A stretch of DNA of 64,000 nucleotides from Nocardia flavorosea NBRC 108225 (GTDB lineage: Bacteria > Actinomycetota > Actinomycetes > Mycobacteriales > Mycobacteriaceae): NCBI RefSeq assembly GCF_001613385.1, contig NZ_BDCG01000005.1:112812-176811 (forward strand), in the 5' to 3' direction. Of this stretch, positions 57,383-64,000 are shown piece after piece (positions within the stretch are counted from its first letter, which is position 1; every line of letters starts with the position of its first letter). Under the pieces are notes generated by a model, which saw only the letters and a program-made list of their open reading frames with translations, did not search any database and was not told where the DNA came from. The position numbers and the translations under genes were made by a program.

Positions 57383-58312
57383 GTGACCACGCTGGACCTC
57401 ACGGAAACGCTGAGAACGATCAAGGACCGCCAGTGGATGCTCAGTGACATCGATTGGGATGCGCCCGGGGCGGAGCTGATCCGCGATGATCAACGCGCGA
57501 ATCTGAAGGCGTTCATGGCCGATCTGATGTGGATCGAGCATGTCGGCGCCCGCGCCTTTGCCGGATTGGCTCTGCACGCGCCCACCGAGGAATTGAAGGA
57601 GATCTACCGCTACTTTCATGCCGAGGAACAGAAGCATGCCAATGCCGAACTCGCCCTCATGAAGCGATGGGGTCTGCTGGAGGAGGGGGAGATCCCCCTT
57701 CCGGGGGTGATGATCTGCCATTCCCTGGACACCATGGACAAGATTGCGGACACAGCCCCGTTCGAATATCAGGCAACGGTGATCCCGATGCTGGAGGTGG
57801 CGCTCGACGGGGCCCTGCTGAAGTTCCTGACCGATGAGGTGCAGGACCCCTTGTTGAAGGTCGTCCTGAACAAGATCAACCGCGATGAATCACGCCATCT
57901 CGCCGTGGGATTCCACGTGATGGGAATGCTGTCCGGGGCGCGGATACGGCGAACACTGCTGGTGCTCTTCAAACTGGCATACAGTATGCGCGTCGTCTCC
58001 CTGCGGCATGTGATCGCAACGCTTCCGATCATCGGCAGTATGCGAGAAGAGTTGTATGCAATGGGTATGGACGGATCACGCCTTTCGGCTGCGATGGATC
58101 GCTACCGCAAGGCGGGTGAACGCGACCCGAGGCTCGAGAAGAATCATTACTACCGAATTGTCCGGGGATATTCGAAACTCGTGATGGAACGCCACCCGGT
58201 GTGGTCCAGGGTGGAAGGCGCGATGATCGCCTACGCCAAACGGATCCCTGTCCAGAAGTGGCCGGAACGGCCCTCCTGGTCCAGTGAACTGACGTATGAG
58301 ACCGCGGTCTGA
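57383..58312 (+). CDS. Ferritin-like diiron protein, 309 aa
   Basis: A helical protein with the diiron ligand set Glu, ExxH, Glu, ExxH: WIEHVGARAF, HAEEQKHANAEL, MLEVALDGALLKF and RDESRHLAVGF. It recalls diiron oxygenases or desaturases (AurF- or acyl-ACP desaturase-like), but no close named family was recognised. It starts with GTG at 57383 behind GGAG. It is the first gene of an operon with a Baeyer-Villiger-type monooxygenase, an esterase and an SDR. An oxygen-activating role on a lipid or terpenoid substrate is likely but inferred. Confidence 0.72.
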   Translation: MTTLDLTETLRTIKDRQWMLSDIDWDAPGAELIRDDQRANLKAFMADLMWIEHVGARAFAGLALHAPTEELKEIYRYFHAEEQKHANAELALMKRWGLLEEGEIPLPGVMICHSLDTMDKIADTAPFEYQATVIPMLEVALDGALLKFLTDEVQDPLLKVVLNKINRDESRHLAVGFHVMGMLSGARIRRTLLVLFKLAYSMRVVSLRHVIATLPIIGSMREELYAMGMDGSRLSAAMDRYRKAGERDPRLEKNHYYRIVRGYSKLVMERHPVWSRVEGAMIAYAKRIPVQKWPERPSWSSELTYETAV

Positions 58313-58333
58313 ATTACCTTCAGGAGATCGATT

Positions 58334-59905
58334 ATGTCAGTACCTGTAGCACATGAGGAACGAGAGAAAACCTCCCACATTCTGACCGCGGTGGTGATAG
58401 GTGCGGGTTTCTCCGGAATCGGCGCCGCAATCCGCTTGTCCGAACGCGGCATCGATGATTTCGTAGTCCTGGAACGCGGTCAGGAGGTCGGCGGCACCTG
58501 GCGAGACAACGTATACCCCGGCGTGGCCTGCGACGTTCCCTCCATTCTGTATTCCTATTCGTTCGCTCCGCACAACTGGAGCAAGATCTACGCCGATGGC
58601 GCGGAGATCCTGGAATATATCCAGAGAGTCGTGCGTGAACGAGACATCCTCCGATTCGTGAGGTTCGGTCACAATGTCGTCGCCTTGCGCTACGACGAGG
58701 ATGAAGGCGTCTGGACCGTCACGACCGACACCGGTGAGTTCCGGGCCAGAAATGTCATCGCCTCCTACGGGCCGCTGGCGAACGCATCTTTGCCCAGCAT
58801 CCCGGGCATCGAGGAGTTCGGCGGAACCATCCTCCACTCCGCGCGGTGGGAGGACGACCATGATCTTTCGGACAAGACCGTCGCCGTGATCGGGACCGGA
58901 TCGACTGCTGTGCAGCTGATCCCGCACTTGGTCCGGCGGGCGCGAAAAGTAGTGGTCTACCAGCGCACCGCCGGATGGGTGCTGCCGCGACGTGACACGG
59001 CGACACCGGCCATGGCTCGGGCACTCTTCGAAAGGCTGCCCGTGACTCAGCGACTCGCCCGATCCGCGTTGTTCCGGGTCGCCGAACTCAGCGCTCTGGC
59101 TCTGGTGTGGAATACCGCGCTGACGTCGCTGGTGGCCGCTGCGGGAAAACGTTATCTGCGTTCGGAGGTCGAGGACCCGTGGCTGCGCCGGCAGCTGACT
59201 CCGGACTTCCGTCCGGGCTGCAAGCGAATGCTCTTGTCGGACGACTACTTCGCTGCCCTGCAGGCCGATAACTGCGAGCTCGTGACCTGGCCGATCGCCA
59301 GAATCGGCAGATCCGGAATCATGACATGCGAAGGCATCGAGCATCATGCCGACGTCATAATCTGCGCGACCGGATACGAGGTCACCAAAACCGCGCCACC
59401 CATGGAGATCATCGGCCGGCAAGGCAGATCCCTGAATGAAGAATGGGCCCGTGGCGCATTCGCATACAAGAGTATCAATGTGGCCGGCTACCCGAACCTC
59501 TACTTCACCTTCGGTCCCAATGCCGGGCCTGGTCACACCTCGGCGCTGATCTACATGGAAGCGCAGATCGAGTACGCCGTGGAACTCATCTCCATCATGG
59601 AAAAACGCAACCTGAAGTCACTGGAAGTGAGCAGAACCGCTCAGGAGAAGTACAACACCTGGCTGCAAGGTCGACTTGCGAAGTCGACGTGGAATTCCGG
59701 TGGCTGCCGCAGCTGGTACCTGACCGACGACGGGTTCAACGCGACCATGTTTCCCGGGTTCGCGACAACCTACCGGAGAATTCTCGAAGAGGTCGATCTC
59801 CACGGTTACCTCGCCACCGGTGATCTCGCCACCGCGATATCTCCGAGCGGGAATCGGCAATCCCCGGCACCGGAGGCCGCGCGGCGCCCGGCGTCGAGGA
59901 GCTGA
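58334..59905 (+). CDS. Flavin-binding Baeyer-Villiger-type monooxygenase (MymA/EthA-like), 523 aa
   Basis: Class B flavin monooxygenase. FAD motif GAGFSGIGAA near residue 23, NADPH motif GTGSTAVQLI near 187, and the BVMO fingerprint F-G-G-T-I-L-H-S-A-R-W at residues 162-172. EVGGTWRDNVYPGVACDVPS and ICATGYEVT complete the family picture. It inserts oxygen next to ketones or oxidises S/N. In M. tuberculosis the mymA (Rv3083) operon has the order monooxygenase, LipR, SDR, the same as the three genes here. The extra diiron gene is placed 21 bases upstream. Confidence 0.88.
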   Translation: MSVPVAHEEREKTSHILTAVVIGAGFSGIGAAIRLSERGIDDFVVLERGQEVGGTWRDNVYPGVACDVPSILYSYSFAPHNWSKIYADGAEILEYIQRVVRERDILRFVRFGHNVVALRYDEDEGVWTVTTDTGEFRARNVIASYGPLANASLPSIPGIEEFGGTILHSARWEDDHDLSDKTVAVIGTGSTAVQLIPHLVRRARKVVVYQRTAGWVLPRRDTATPAMARALFERLPVTQRLARSALFRVAELSALALVWNTALTSLVAAAGKRYLRSEVEDPWLRRQLTPDFRPGCKRMLLSDDYFAALQADNCELVTWPIARIGRSGIMTCEGIEHHADVIICATGYEVTKTAPPMEIIGRQGRSLNEEWARGAFAYKSINVAGYPNLYFTFGPNAGPGHTSALIYMEAQIEYAVELISIMEKRNLKSLEVSRTAQEKYNTWLQGRLAKSTWNSGGCRSWYLTDDGFNATMFPGFATTYRRILEEVDLHGYLATGDLATAISPSGNRQSPAPEAARRPASRS

Positions 59906-59933
59906 CCACCTGTGTGCCGAAAGAGGTAGATCC

Positions 59934-60923
59934 ATGACGCGCGATCGTCACACCGCTGCGGTGATCATCGACGATTCATACCTACCGGCCCCGTCCCGCG
60001 CGGCTCTCCGAGGTCAGTGGCTTACGCGGTGCACCATTCGCCCGTTGATGCGCCGCCTGCCGCTGAACACGGCGGGTATCGCCCTGCTCCGTGCAATTAC
60101 CGCAGCTCCCGCCAAATTCGACCGGACTGTTCCGGGTACTCGGGTCGAGCAGATTCGGCAGGGGCATATGCGGGGTGAGTGGGTGACCGCGCCGGGTGTG
60201 CCGAAGCGCGGGCCCGTGGTGCTGTACGTGCACGGCAGTGCCTTCGTCATCCTGTCGGCCGGCAGTCACCGCGGCCTGGTCTCGAGGCTGTCGGACAGAA
60301 CGGGTATCCCGGTGTTCAGCGTGGACTATCGGCTGGCGCCCGAGCATCCCTTCCCGGCGGCCTCGGACGACGTGGTTGCTGCCTATGGCTATCTGATCGA
60401 GCAAGGTTATGACCCGGAAAGTATCGTTCTGGCAGGGGATTCCGCAGGTGCGCACTTATGTGTCGATCTCGCGCTGCAGTTGGCCCGCGCCGGGAAACCC
60501 CGCCCTGCCGCCATGGTGGTCTTTTCACCGTTGATCGACCTGACATTGGCCTCGGCCGTGTGGCAGGAGCGGTCGCTGCGCGATCCGTTGATCACCGCCG
60601 CGGATTGCCGGCGCCTCATCGACCTGTATGTCGGCACCGCCGATCGGACGGACGGCCGGCTGACGCTGACATTCGACGGCATTTCCGACTTCCCGCCGAC
60701 ACTGATCCAGGCAGGCGGGAACGAGATGCTCCAGGCCGACGCAGTCCATCTGCACGACCTCATCAGGTCGAGCGGTGTGCCCTGCCACCTGCAGATATGG
60801 CCGGGCCAAGGACACGTTTTCCAGGGCTCTCCCGGCCTGCCCGAGTCGGTATCGGCCCTGCGTCAGGCCGCCCACTTCATCTGCCATGTTCTCGACCGTG
60901 GCTCGTCGAAAGCTCAGAGGTAA
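59934..60923 (+). CDS. Alpha/beta hydrolase, hormone-sensitive-lipase type (LipR-like), 329 aa
   Basis: Esterase of the HSL family: oxyanion motif VVLYVHGSAFVILSAGSHRG (HGSA in place of HGGG), VFSVDYRLAPEHPFPAASDD, catalytic Ser in LAGDSAGAHLCVD, Asp region DFPPTLIQAGGNEMLQADA, and His in PGQGHVFQ. AGAGG precedes the ATG at 59934. It would hydrolyse the ester made by the monooxygenase before it. The substrate is unknown. Confidence 0.9.
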   Translation: MTRDRHTAAVIIDDSYLPAPSRAALRGQWLTRCTIRPLMRRLPLNTAGIALLRAITAAPAKFDRTVPGTRVEQIRQGHMRGEWVTAPGVPKRGPVVLYVHGSAFVILSAGSHRGLVSRLSDRTGIPVFSVDYRLAPEHPFPAASDDVVAAYGYLIEQGYDPESIVLAGDSAGAHLCVDLALQLARAGKPRPAAMVVFSPLIDLTLASAVWQERSLRDPLITAADCRRLIDLYVGTADRTDGRLTLTFDGISDFPPTLIQAGGNEMLQADAVHLHDLIRSSGVPCHLQIWPGQGHVFQGSPGLPESVSALRQAAHFICHVLDRGSSKAQR

Positions 60924-60931
60924 CTGTCACC

Positions 60932-61768
60932 ATGTTCTTTTCTGTTTCGCCGGTGTCGAGGGCGGCGCGGGCGGTCGTCACGGGAGCGGGAAGCGGTATC
61001 GGCCGTGCCTTCGCACTCGAGCTCGCCGCCCGCGGCGGTTCGGTCGTGTGTTCGGATATTTCAGCCGACGATGCCGAACACACCGCCGCTCTCATCCGCA
61101 GCGCCGGAGGCAGCGCCTTCGCAGTGACATGTGATGTCGCTCAGCAATCTCAGGTGGCCGAACTCGCCGTTACGGCTACGAAGTTGTTCGGTCAACCGCC
61201 CAACCTGCTGGTCAACAACGCAGGCGTGGGTGCCGGTGGCCGGCCGGTCGGCAGTATCGGTCCAGCGGACTGGAATTGGGTGCTGGGCATCAATCTGTTC
61301 GGCGTCATTCACGGGTGTGAGGTTTTCGCGCCGATATTGAGACAGCAACGCCGCGCCGGAATCATCAACATCGCGTCTGCTGCCGGATTCAATTCCGCTC
61401 CTGTTATGGGACCGTACTGCGTGAGCAAGGCGGGAGTGATTTCTCTCTCGGAAGTGCTGGCGGCCGAAATGGTGGGTTCCGGAGTTTCGGTGACGGTGGT
61501 GTGCCCGACCTTCGTGGCCACGAACGTCGCTCGTAACGGCCGAATCGCACAGGGTCCGGCCGAGTTCGCCGCGAAAATGGTCGAACGCGGTATGGATCCG
61601 GAAATCGTTGCCCGTAAGGCGCTGGAAGCCAACGACAAGGGGACGCTCTATGTCATGCCCCAATTCGACGCCAAGGTTGCGTGGCGGGCGAAGCGACTGG
61701 CGCCGGCCCTGCTCACCCGGGGCATGTCCTTCGCCGGCAAGGTCATGGGCGCCGGCGACGCCGATTGA
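60932..61768 (+). CDS. Short-chain dehydrogenase/reductase (SadH-like), 278 aa
   Basis: Classical SDR: VVTGAGSGIGRAFALELAAR, CDVAQQSQV, VNNAGVGAGGRPV, NIASAAGFNSAPV (Ser) and YCVSKAGVISLS (Tyr and Lys). The C-terminal extension (YVMPQFDAKVAWRAKRLAPA) is like Rv3085/SadH of the mymA operon. The ATG at 60932 is 9 bases behind the esterase stop. Last gene of the operon, closely followed by a convergent MerR gene. Confidence 0.9.
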   Translation: MFFSVSPVSRAARAVVTGAGSGIGRAFALELAARGGSVVCSDISADDAEHTAALIRSAGGSAFAVTCDVAQQSQVAELAVTATKLFGQPPNLLVNNAGVGAGGRPVGSIGPADWNWVLGINLFGVIHGCEVFAPILRQQRRAGIINIASAAGFNSAPVMGPYCVSKAGVISLSEVLAAEMVGSGVSVTVVCPTFVATNVARNGRIAQGPAEFAAKMVERGMDPEIVARKALEANDKGTLYVMPQFDAKVAWRAKRLAPALLTRGMSFAGKVMGAGDAD

Positions 61769-61790
61769 CAGGCGCACCTCGCCGGAACGC

Positions 61791-62609
61791 CTACTCCCGC
61801 TCCGATTCTTCCGCGCCGAGTGCACGGGCAAGTTCGGCCGACGTCAGATTGTGCCGGGTCATCACGCCTTCGAGATACTGGCCGACGACTCGCAGTACGC
61901 TGCTTTCCAGCGCCTCGTTCAAGCGAGATCCGACGATACCGGCCCCGATTTCCCGGACATCGGTGATGATCGCCGCCAGCTCGGCGCGTTGCTCCTGCGG
62001 GGCGATCCAGCCTTCGCCGTACTGTTCGACGAGTCGGTCGCGTAGTTCGTCGACCGTGAGGTCGGCAAGGTTCTGTACAGCGTCCTGCGTTGCTTCCGTC
62101 ACGCCGATGAGAAGGCGCAGATAAAAAGTCTGGTCCTTCGCGGCGGCAACGCGCTGGGCGATATCGTCATCGACGAGGACCAGGTCGTCACCCTCCTGGC
62201 GGGCGATACCGTAGCGGAGGAGTTTGCGGGCCAGTTGACCGGAGTGGTCTATCTGTAGAGGAGTATTCGGCTCCCGTGCCTTCTCGGAGTGTCGGCGACC
62301 GGTGTTCCAAGGGGCCATGAACACCTGCTCCATCCCGGTCTTCTCGGCGAGATTTCGCAGACCGAGAATATCGGCCAAACCGAGATTCCTGTCGAAACCG
62401 TCGATGAAGTCGGCTATGTGTGCAACGGTGTATCCCTTTTGGAGGAGAAATGTAATGACCTCCAATGTCCAGAGATGTCGCTCATCGTAAATCGCGACAC
62501 GACCGGACCGCGCTGGTTTCTGGAGAAGGCCGCGTTCCTGATATGCACGGATATTGCGGGACGAAACACCCGATAGCCGCACCAGATCGTCGATTCTGTA
62601 CTCAGCCAT
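61791..62609 (-). CDS. MerR family regulator with long C-domain, 272 aa
   Basis: The N-terminal HTH is MAEYRIDDLVRLSGVSSRNI followed by RAYQERGLLQKPARSGRVAI YDERHLWTLEVI. The C-terminal 150 residues are helical, with no Cys pattern and no known effector domain (RVAAAKDQTFYLRLLIGVTE, AIITDVREIGAGIVGSRLNE). Mycobacterial homologues of this style exist without a defined signal. It lies tail to tail with the mymA-like operon, 22 bases apart. Its start is the ATG at 62609. Confidence 0.85.
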   Translation of the reverse strand: MAEYRIDDLVRLSGVSSRNIRAYQERGLLQKPARSGRVAIYDERHLWTLEVITFLLQKGYTVAHIADFIDGFDRNLGLADILGLRNLAEKTGMEQVFMAPWNTGRRHSEKAREPNTPLQIDHSGQLARKLLRYGIARQEGDDLVLVDDDIAQRVAAAKDQTFYLRLLIGVTEATQDAVQNLADLTVDELRDRLVEQYGEGWIAPQEQRAELAAIITDVREIGAGIVGSRLNEALESSVLRVVGQYLEGVMTRHNLTSAELARALGAEESERE

Positions 62610-63454
62610 ACCTACTCTCTCTGAGAACGACACGTTTTCGGCGAGCAGCGACCTTCGGTAGACCTGTTCACCCGCGCTCTCGGGCTGACTGCGTAGTGGC
62701 CGGTCGGGCCGAGGTTGCGCGACAGCTGGAGCCGGCGTAAGACGGCTGACCGTCGCATGGCGACGGTGAGTGCGGTGGACCGTACGCGGGCCGGACGGAA
62801 TTCGCTGAGGATGAGCAGCTGCCTCTGCGTAGTAAGGGCCTCCGGTGTGCCGCCACATGCGCGGCGGACCCGGCATCCAGTAACGCGGCAGGCCGGTCAC
62901 GGCGTTCGACCCTACATCTCATGACTACGGAGCTTATCCTTCATCCAGGAACTGACGCGCCCGGAGCACATCGAGGCCGAGGATCTGATCTCCCCCCGCC
63001 TGTCGCCGACACGAGCGAGGTCAGCCGATGATTCCGCAGCGGGAACGACAACTCCGCGCCGCGCTCGCTGCAATCCGACGCGGCGAGGCGGTGAGTGGGT
63101 TGCCCATGTTTCTGGTGCCCTCGGCGGGGCACGTCGAAGATGGGAACGCCTGTGGCCTGGGAATCTGCGTTGGTCGACTGGTAGTCGAAGCAGAATTCGC
63201 CCTGGACTGAGGGGCGATGCGGTGTTCAGCGGATCGGGGTCGCTTTCGCAGGCTCGGTGATGCTGGAGTCGGATGTGCCGGTGAGCGGGGCTTCGATGGA
63301 AGACCGTGGATGCGGTGTGCGGCGGGCAGACGTGTCTTTCGAGGTTCGGCACAGAACTGCTAGCGACAGGCCACGTCCATACGAAACGGTGACTTGCGCG
63401 GCGACTCTTGCGGCGTGTGGCAGGTCTGGTACCCGATGAGCGGGCCGGATTCAG
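62610..63454. other. 845-base stretch without a recognisable gene
   Basis: Frames are open on both strands, but none gives a recognised or well-composed protein. A 60-codon plus-strand frame from 63028 (MIPQRERQLRAALAAIRRGE) and minus-strand pieces (GDQILGLDVLRARQFLDEG around 62930-63000) look partly protein-like and may be remnants. It borders the IS3-family element, so it may be the disrupted insertion target. Confidence 0.45.
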
Positions 63455-63523
63455 TGACCTGCCCCACCGAATGGGTTCCAACTCGGGTTGCTAACTGACA
63501 GCCTTACCGAGAGGCTGACCCAC

Positions 63524-63823
63524 GTGCCACGCGCCTATCCCACCGGATTCCGGACCCGAGCCATCGCTCTGGTCCGGGCAGGCAAACCCGCCAAGCAGAC
63601 CGCGGTCGAGCTCGGCATCCATCCGGTCACACTGTCGAAATGGCTGCGCCAGGACGACATCGACCACGGACTGCGTCCCGGTAAACCGTCGGCGGAGTCG
63701 GCCGAGCTACGTGCGGCTCGCCGCCGGATACGGGAACTCGAGAGCGAGCTGTCGATCGTCCGCCACGCCGCGAAATTCCTCGGGGAGGACGTCCCCGGCC
63801 CAAAAGGCGGCTCTACCCGGTGA
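63524..63823 (+). CDS. IS3-family transposase OrfA, 99 aa
   Basis: HTH protein of the IS3/IS911 OrfA kind: MPRAYPTGFRTRAIALVRAG, then HTH KQTAVELGIHPVTLSKWLRQ, and a leucine-zipper-like LRAARRRIRELESELSIVRH AAKFL. It starts with GTG at 63524. Near its end (63802-63806) lies AAAAG, a site for -1 frameshifting, which would join it with OrfB into the active OrfAB transposase. Confidence 0.9.
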   Translation: MPRAYPTGFRTRAIALVRAGKPAKQTAVELGIHPVTLSKWLRQDDIDHGLRPGKPSAESAELRAARRRIRELESELSIVRHAAKFLGEDVPGPKGGSTR

Positions 63824-64000
63824 TCGACAGCCTCGTCGCCGCCGGGGCGCCGGTCGACCGATGCTGCCGCATCCTGGGAGTCGCCCGACAGAACTACTAC
63901 AAGGCCAAACGGCGCCCGACCACGCCGACCCAGTTGCGGCGGGAATGGCTGACCGGTTTGATCCGCGAAGTCCACGTCGCGTCCCGAGGAACGTACGGCT
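63820..64000 (+). CDS. IS3-family transposase OrfB, partial
   Basis: In the -1 frame relative to orfA. From the slip site at about 63802 it reads KRRLYPVIDSLVAAGAPVDR, CCRILGVARQNYYKAKRRP and WLTGLIREVHVASRGTYG, the N-terminal part of IS3 OrfB ahead of the DDE core. The GTG at 63820 overlaps the orfA stop (GTGA) as an independent start. The rest is beyond the window. Confidence 0.88.
   Translation, partial: MIDSLVAAGAPVDRCCRILGVARQNYYKAKRRPTTPTQLRREWLTGLIREVHVASRGTYG

Larger units (their letters stand above)
63455..64000 (+). mobile_element. IS3-family insertion sequence, left part, cut by the window end
   Basis: The left end TGACCTGCCCCACCGA (from 63455) matches the TG-starting, CCCC-containing ends of IS3-group elements. 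orfA and orfB follow with the usual overlap and a slippery AAAAG. The right end lies beyond the window. Confidence 0.8.

Noticed and set aside
62912..63481. Minus-strand 189-codon frame before the IS element
   Set aside because: Arg/Ser/His-rich and without motif; it crosses the IS end, so it cannot be one native gene.
1..64000. tRNA, rRNA or CRISPR elements
   Set aside because: No tRNA-like TPsiC/cloverleaf pattern, no rRNA conserved stretch and no regularly spaced repeat array was seen while reading; a tRNAscan or CRISPR search would settle it.

Overview
The window is high-GC actinobacterial DNA, most likely from the Mycobacteriales and probably Nocardia. This rests on family content: an MT0933-type antitoxin, an Rv2326c-like fused ECF transporter with its T subunit, an Rv0805-like cAMP phosphodiesterase, a mymA/lipR/sadH-like cluster and a mycothiol-dependent enzyme domain. 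It also rests on many starts preceded by a -10 hexamer only 7-8 bases upstream of ATG/GTG, which is typical of leaderless actinobacterial genes. No rRNA, tRNA or CRISPR was seen. Assignments come from reading motifs, not from searches.

Layout. 0-9 kb is core-like: antitoxin, CPBP protease, ECF transporter (T plus fused S-A-A), cation efflux protein, AraC regulator, cAMP phosphodiesterase and pseudouridine synthase. 8.7-17 kb is a nitrate respiration block, narK then narGHJI, with a small unknown gene behind it. 17-31.6 kb is mixed: thiolase, NlpC/P60 hydrolase, an XRE-cupin regulator divergent from a methyltransferase, a secreted CocE-type hydrolase, a 780-base non-coding stretch with decayed duplications, adenylate cyclase, aldose epimerase, a methyltransferase/MerR pair, and an FMN reductase plus 14-TM efflux operon behind a MerR/SoxR-type operator. 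31.7-41.3 kb carries a YoeB toxin whose YefM antitoxin is broken at its N-terminus, a DsbA protein, a flavoenzyme, a CapA protein, an ArsR-controlled SRPBCC/maleylpyruvate-isomerase fusion, a RibD-type reductase and an AraC regulator.

41.4-50.0 kb is a decay zone. It holds remnants of a YVTN lipoprotein, an XRE/TPR regulator, a glutaminase, an MFS pump, a FAD monooxygenase, a 13E12-type HNH endonuclease behind a LexA-like box, and an alpha/beta hydrolase. Intact modules stand among them: a short PEP-synthase-like enzyme divergent from two HTH proteins around a 33-base dyad, and a TetR/oxidoreductase pair with two copies of one operator. A 110-base piece of the XRE/TPR remnant recurs near 53.4 kb at about 91% identity.

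50.0-62.6 kb returns to intact genes: a large beta-propeller lipoprotein divergent from MarR through an array of GATGTAT half-sites, SDR enzymes, a dienelactone hydrolase, an unknown-protein/SDR operon, and a TetR regulator followed by a four-gene oxidative operon (diiron ferritin-like protein, Baeyer-Villiger-type monooxygenase, HSL-type esterase, SDR) closed by a convergent MerR gene. The motif CTGG(T/C)ACAG occurs at the TetR promoter and again before the operon. The window ends inside an IS3-family element.

The most promising leads are the PEP-synthase/HTH module, the diiron-plus-mymA-like operon with its shared motif, the toxin with a damaged antitoxin, and the duplicated regulator remnant.
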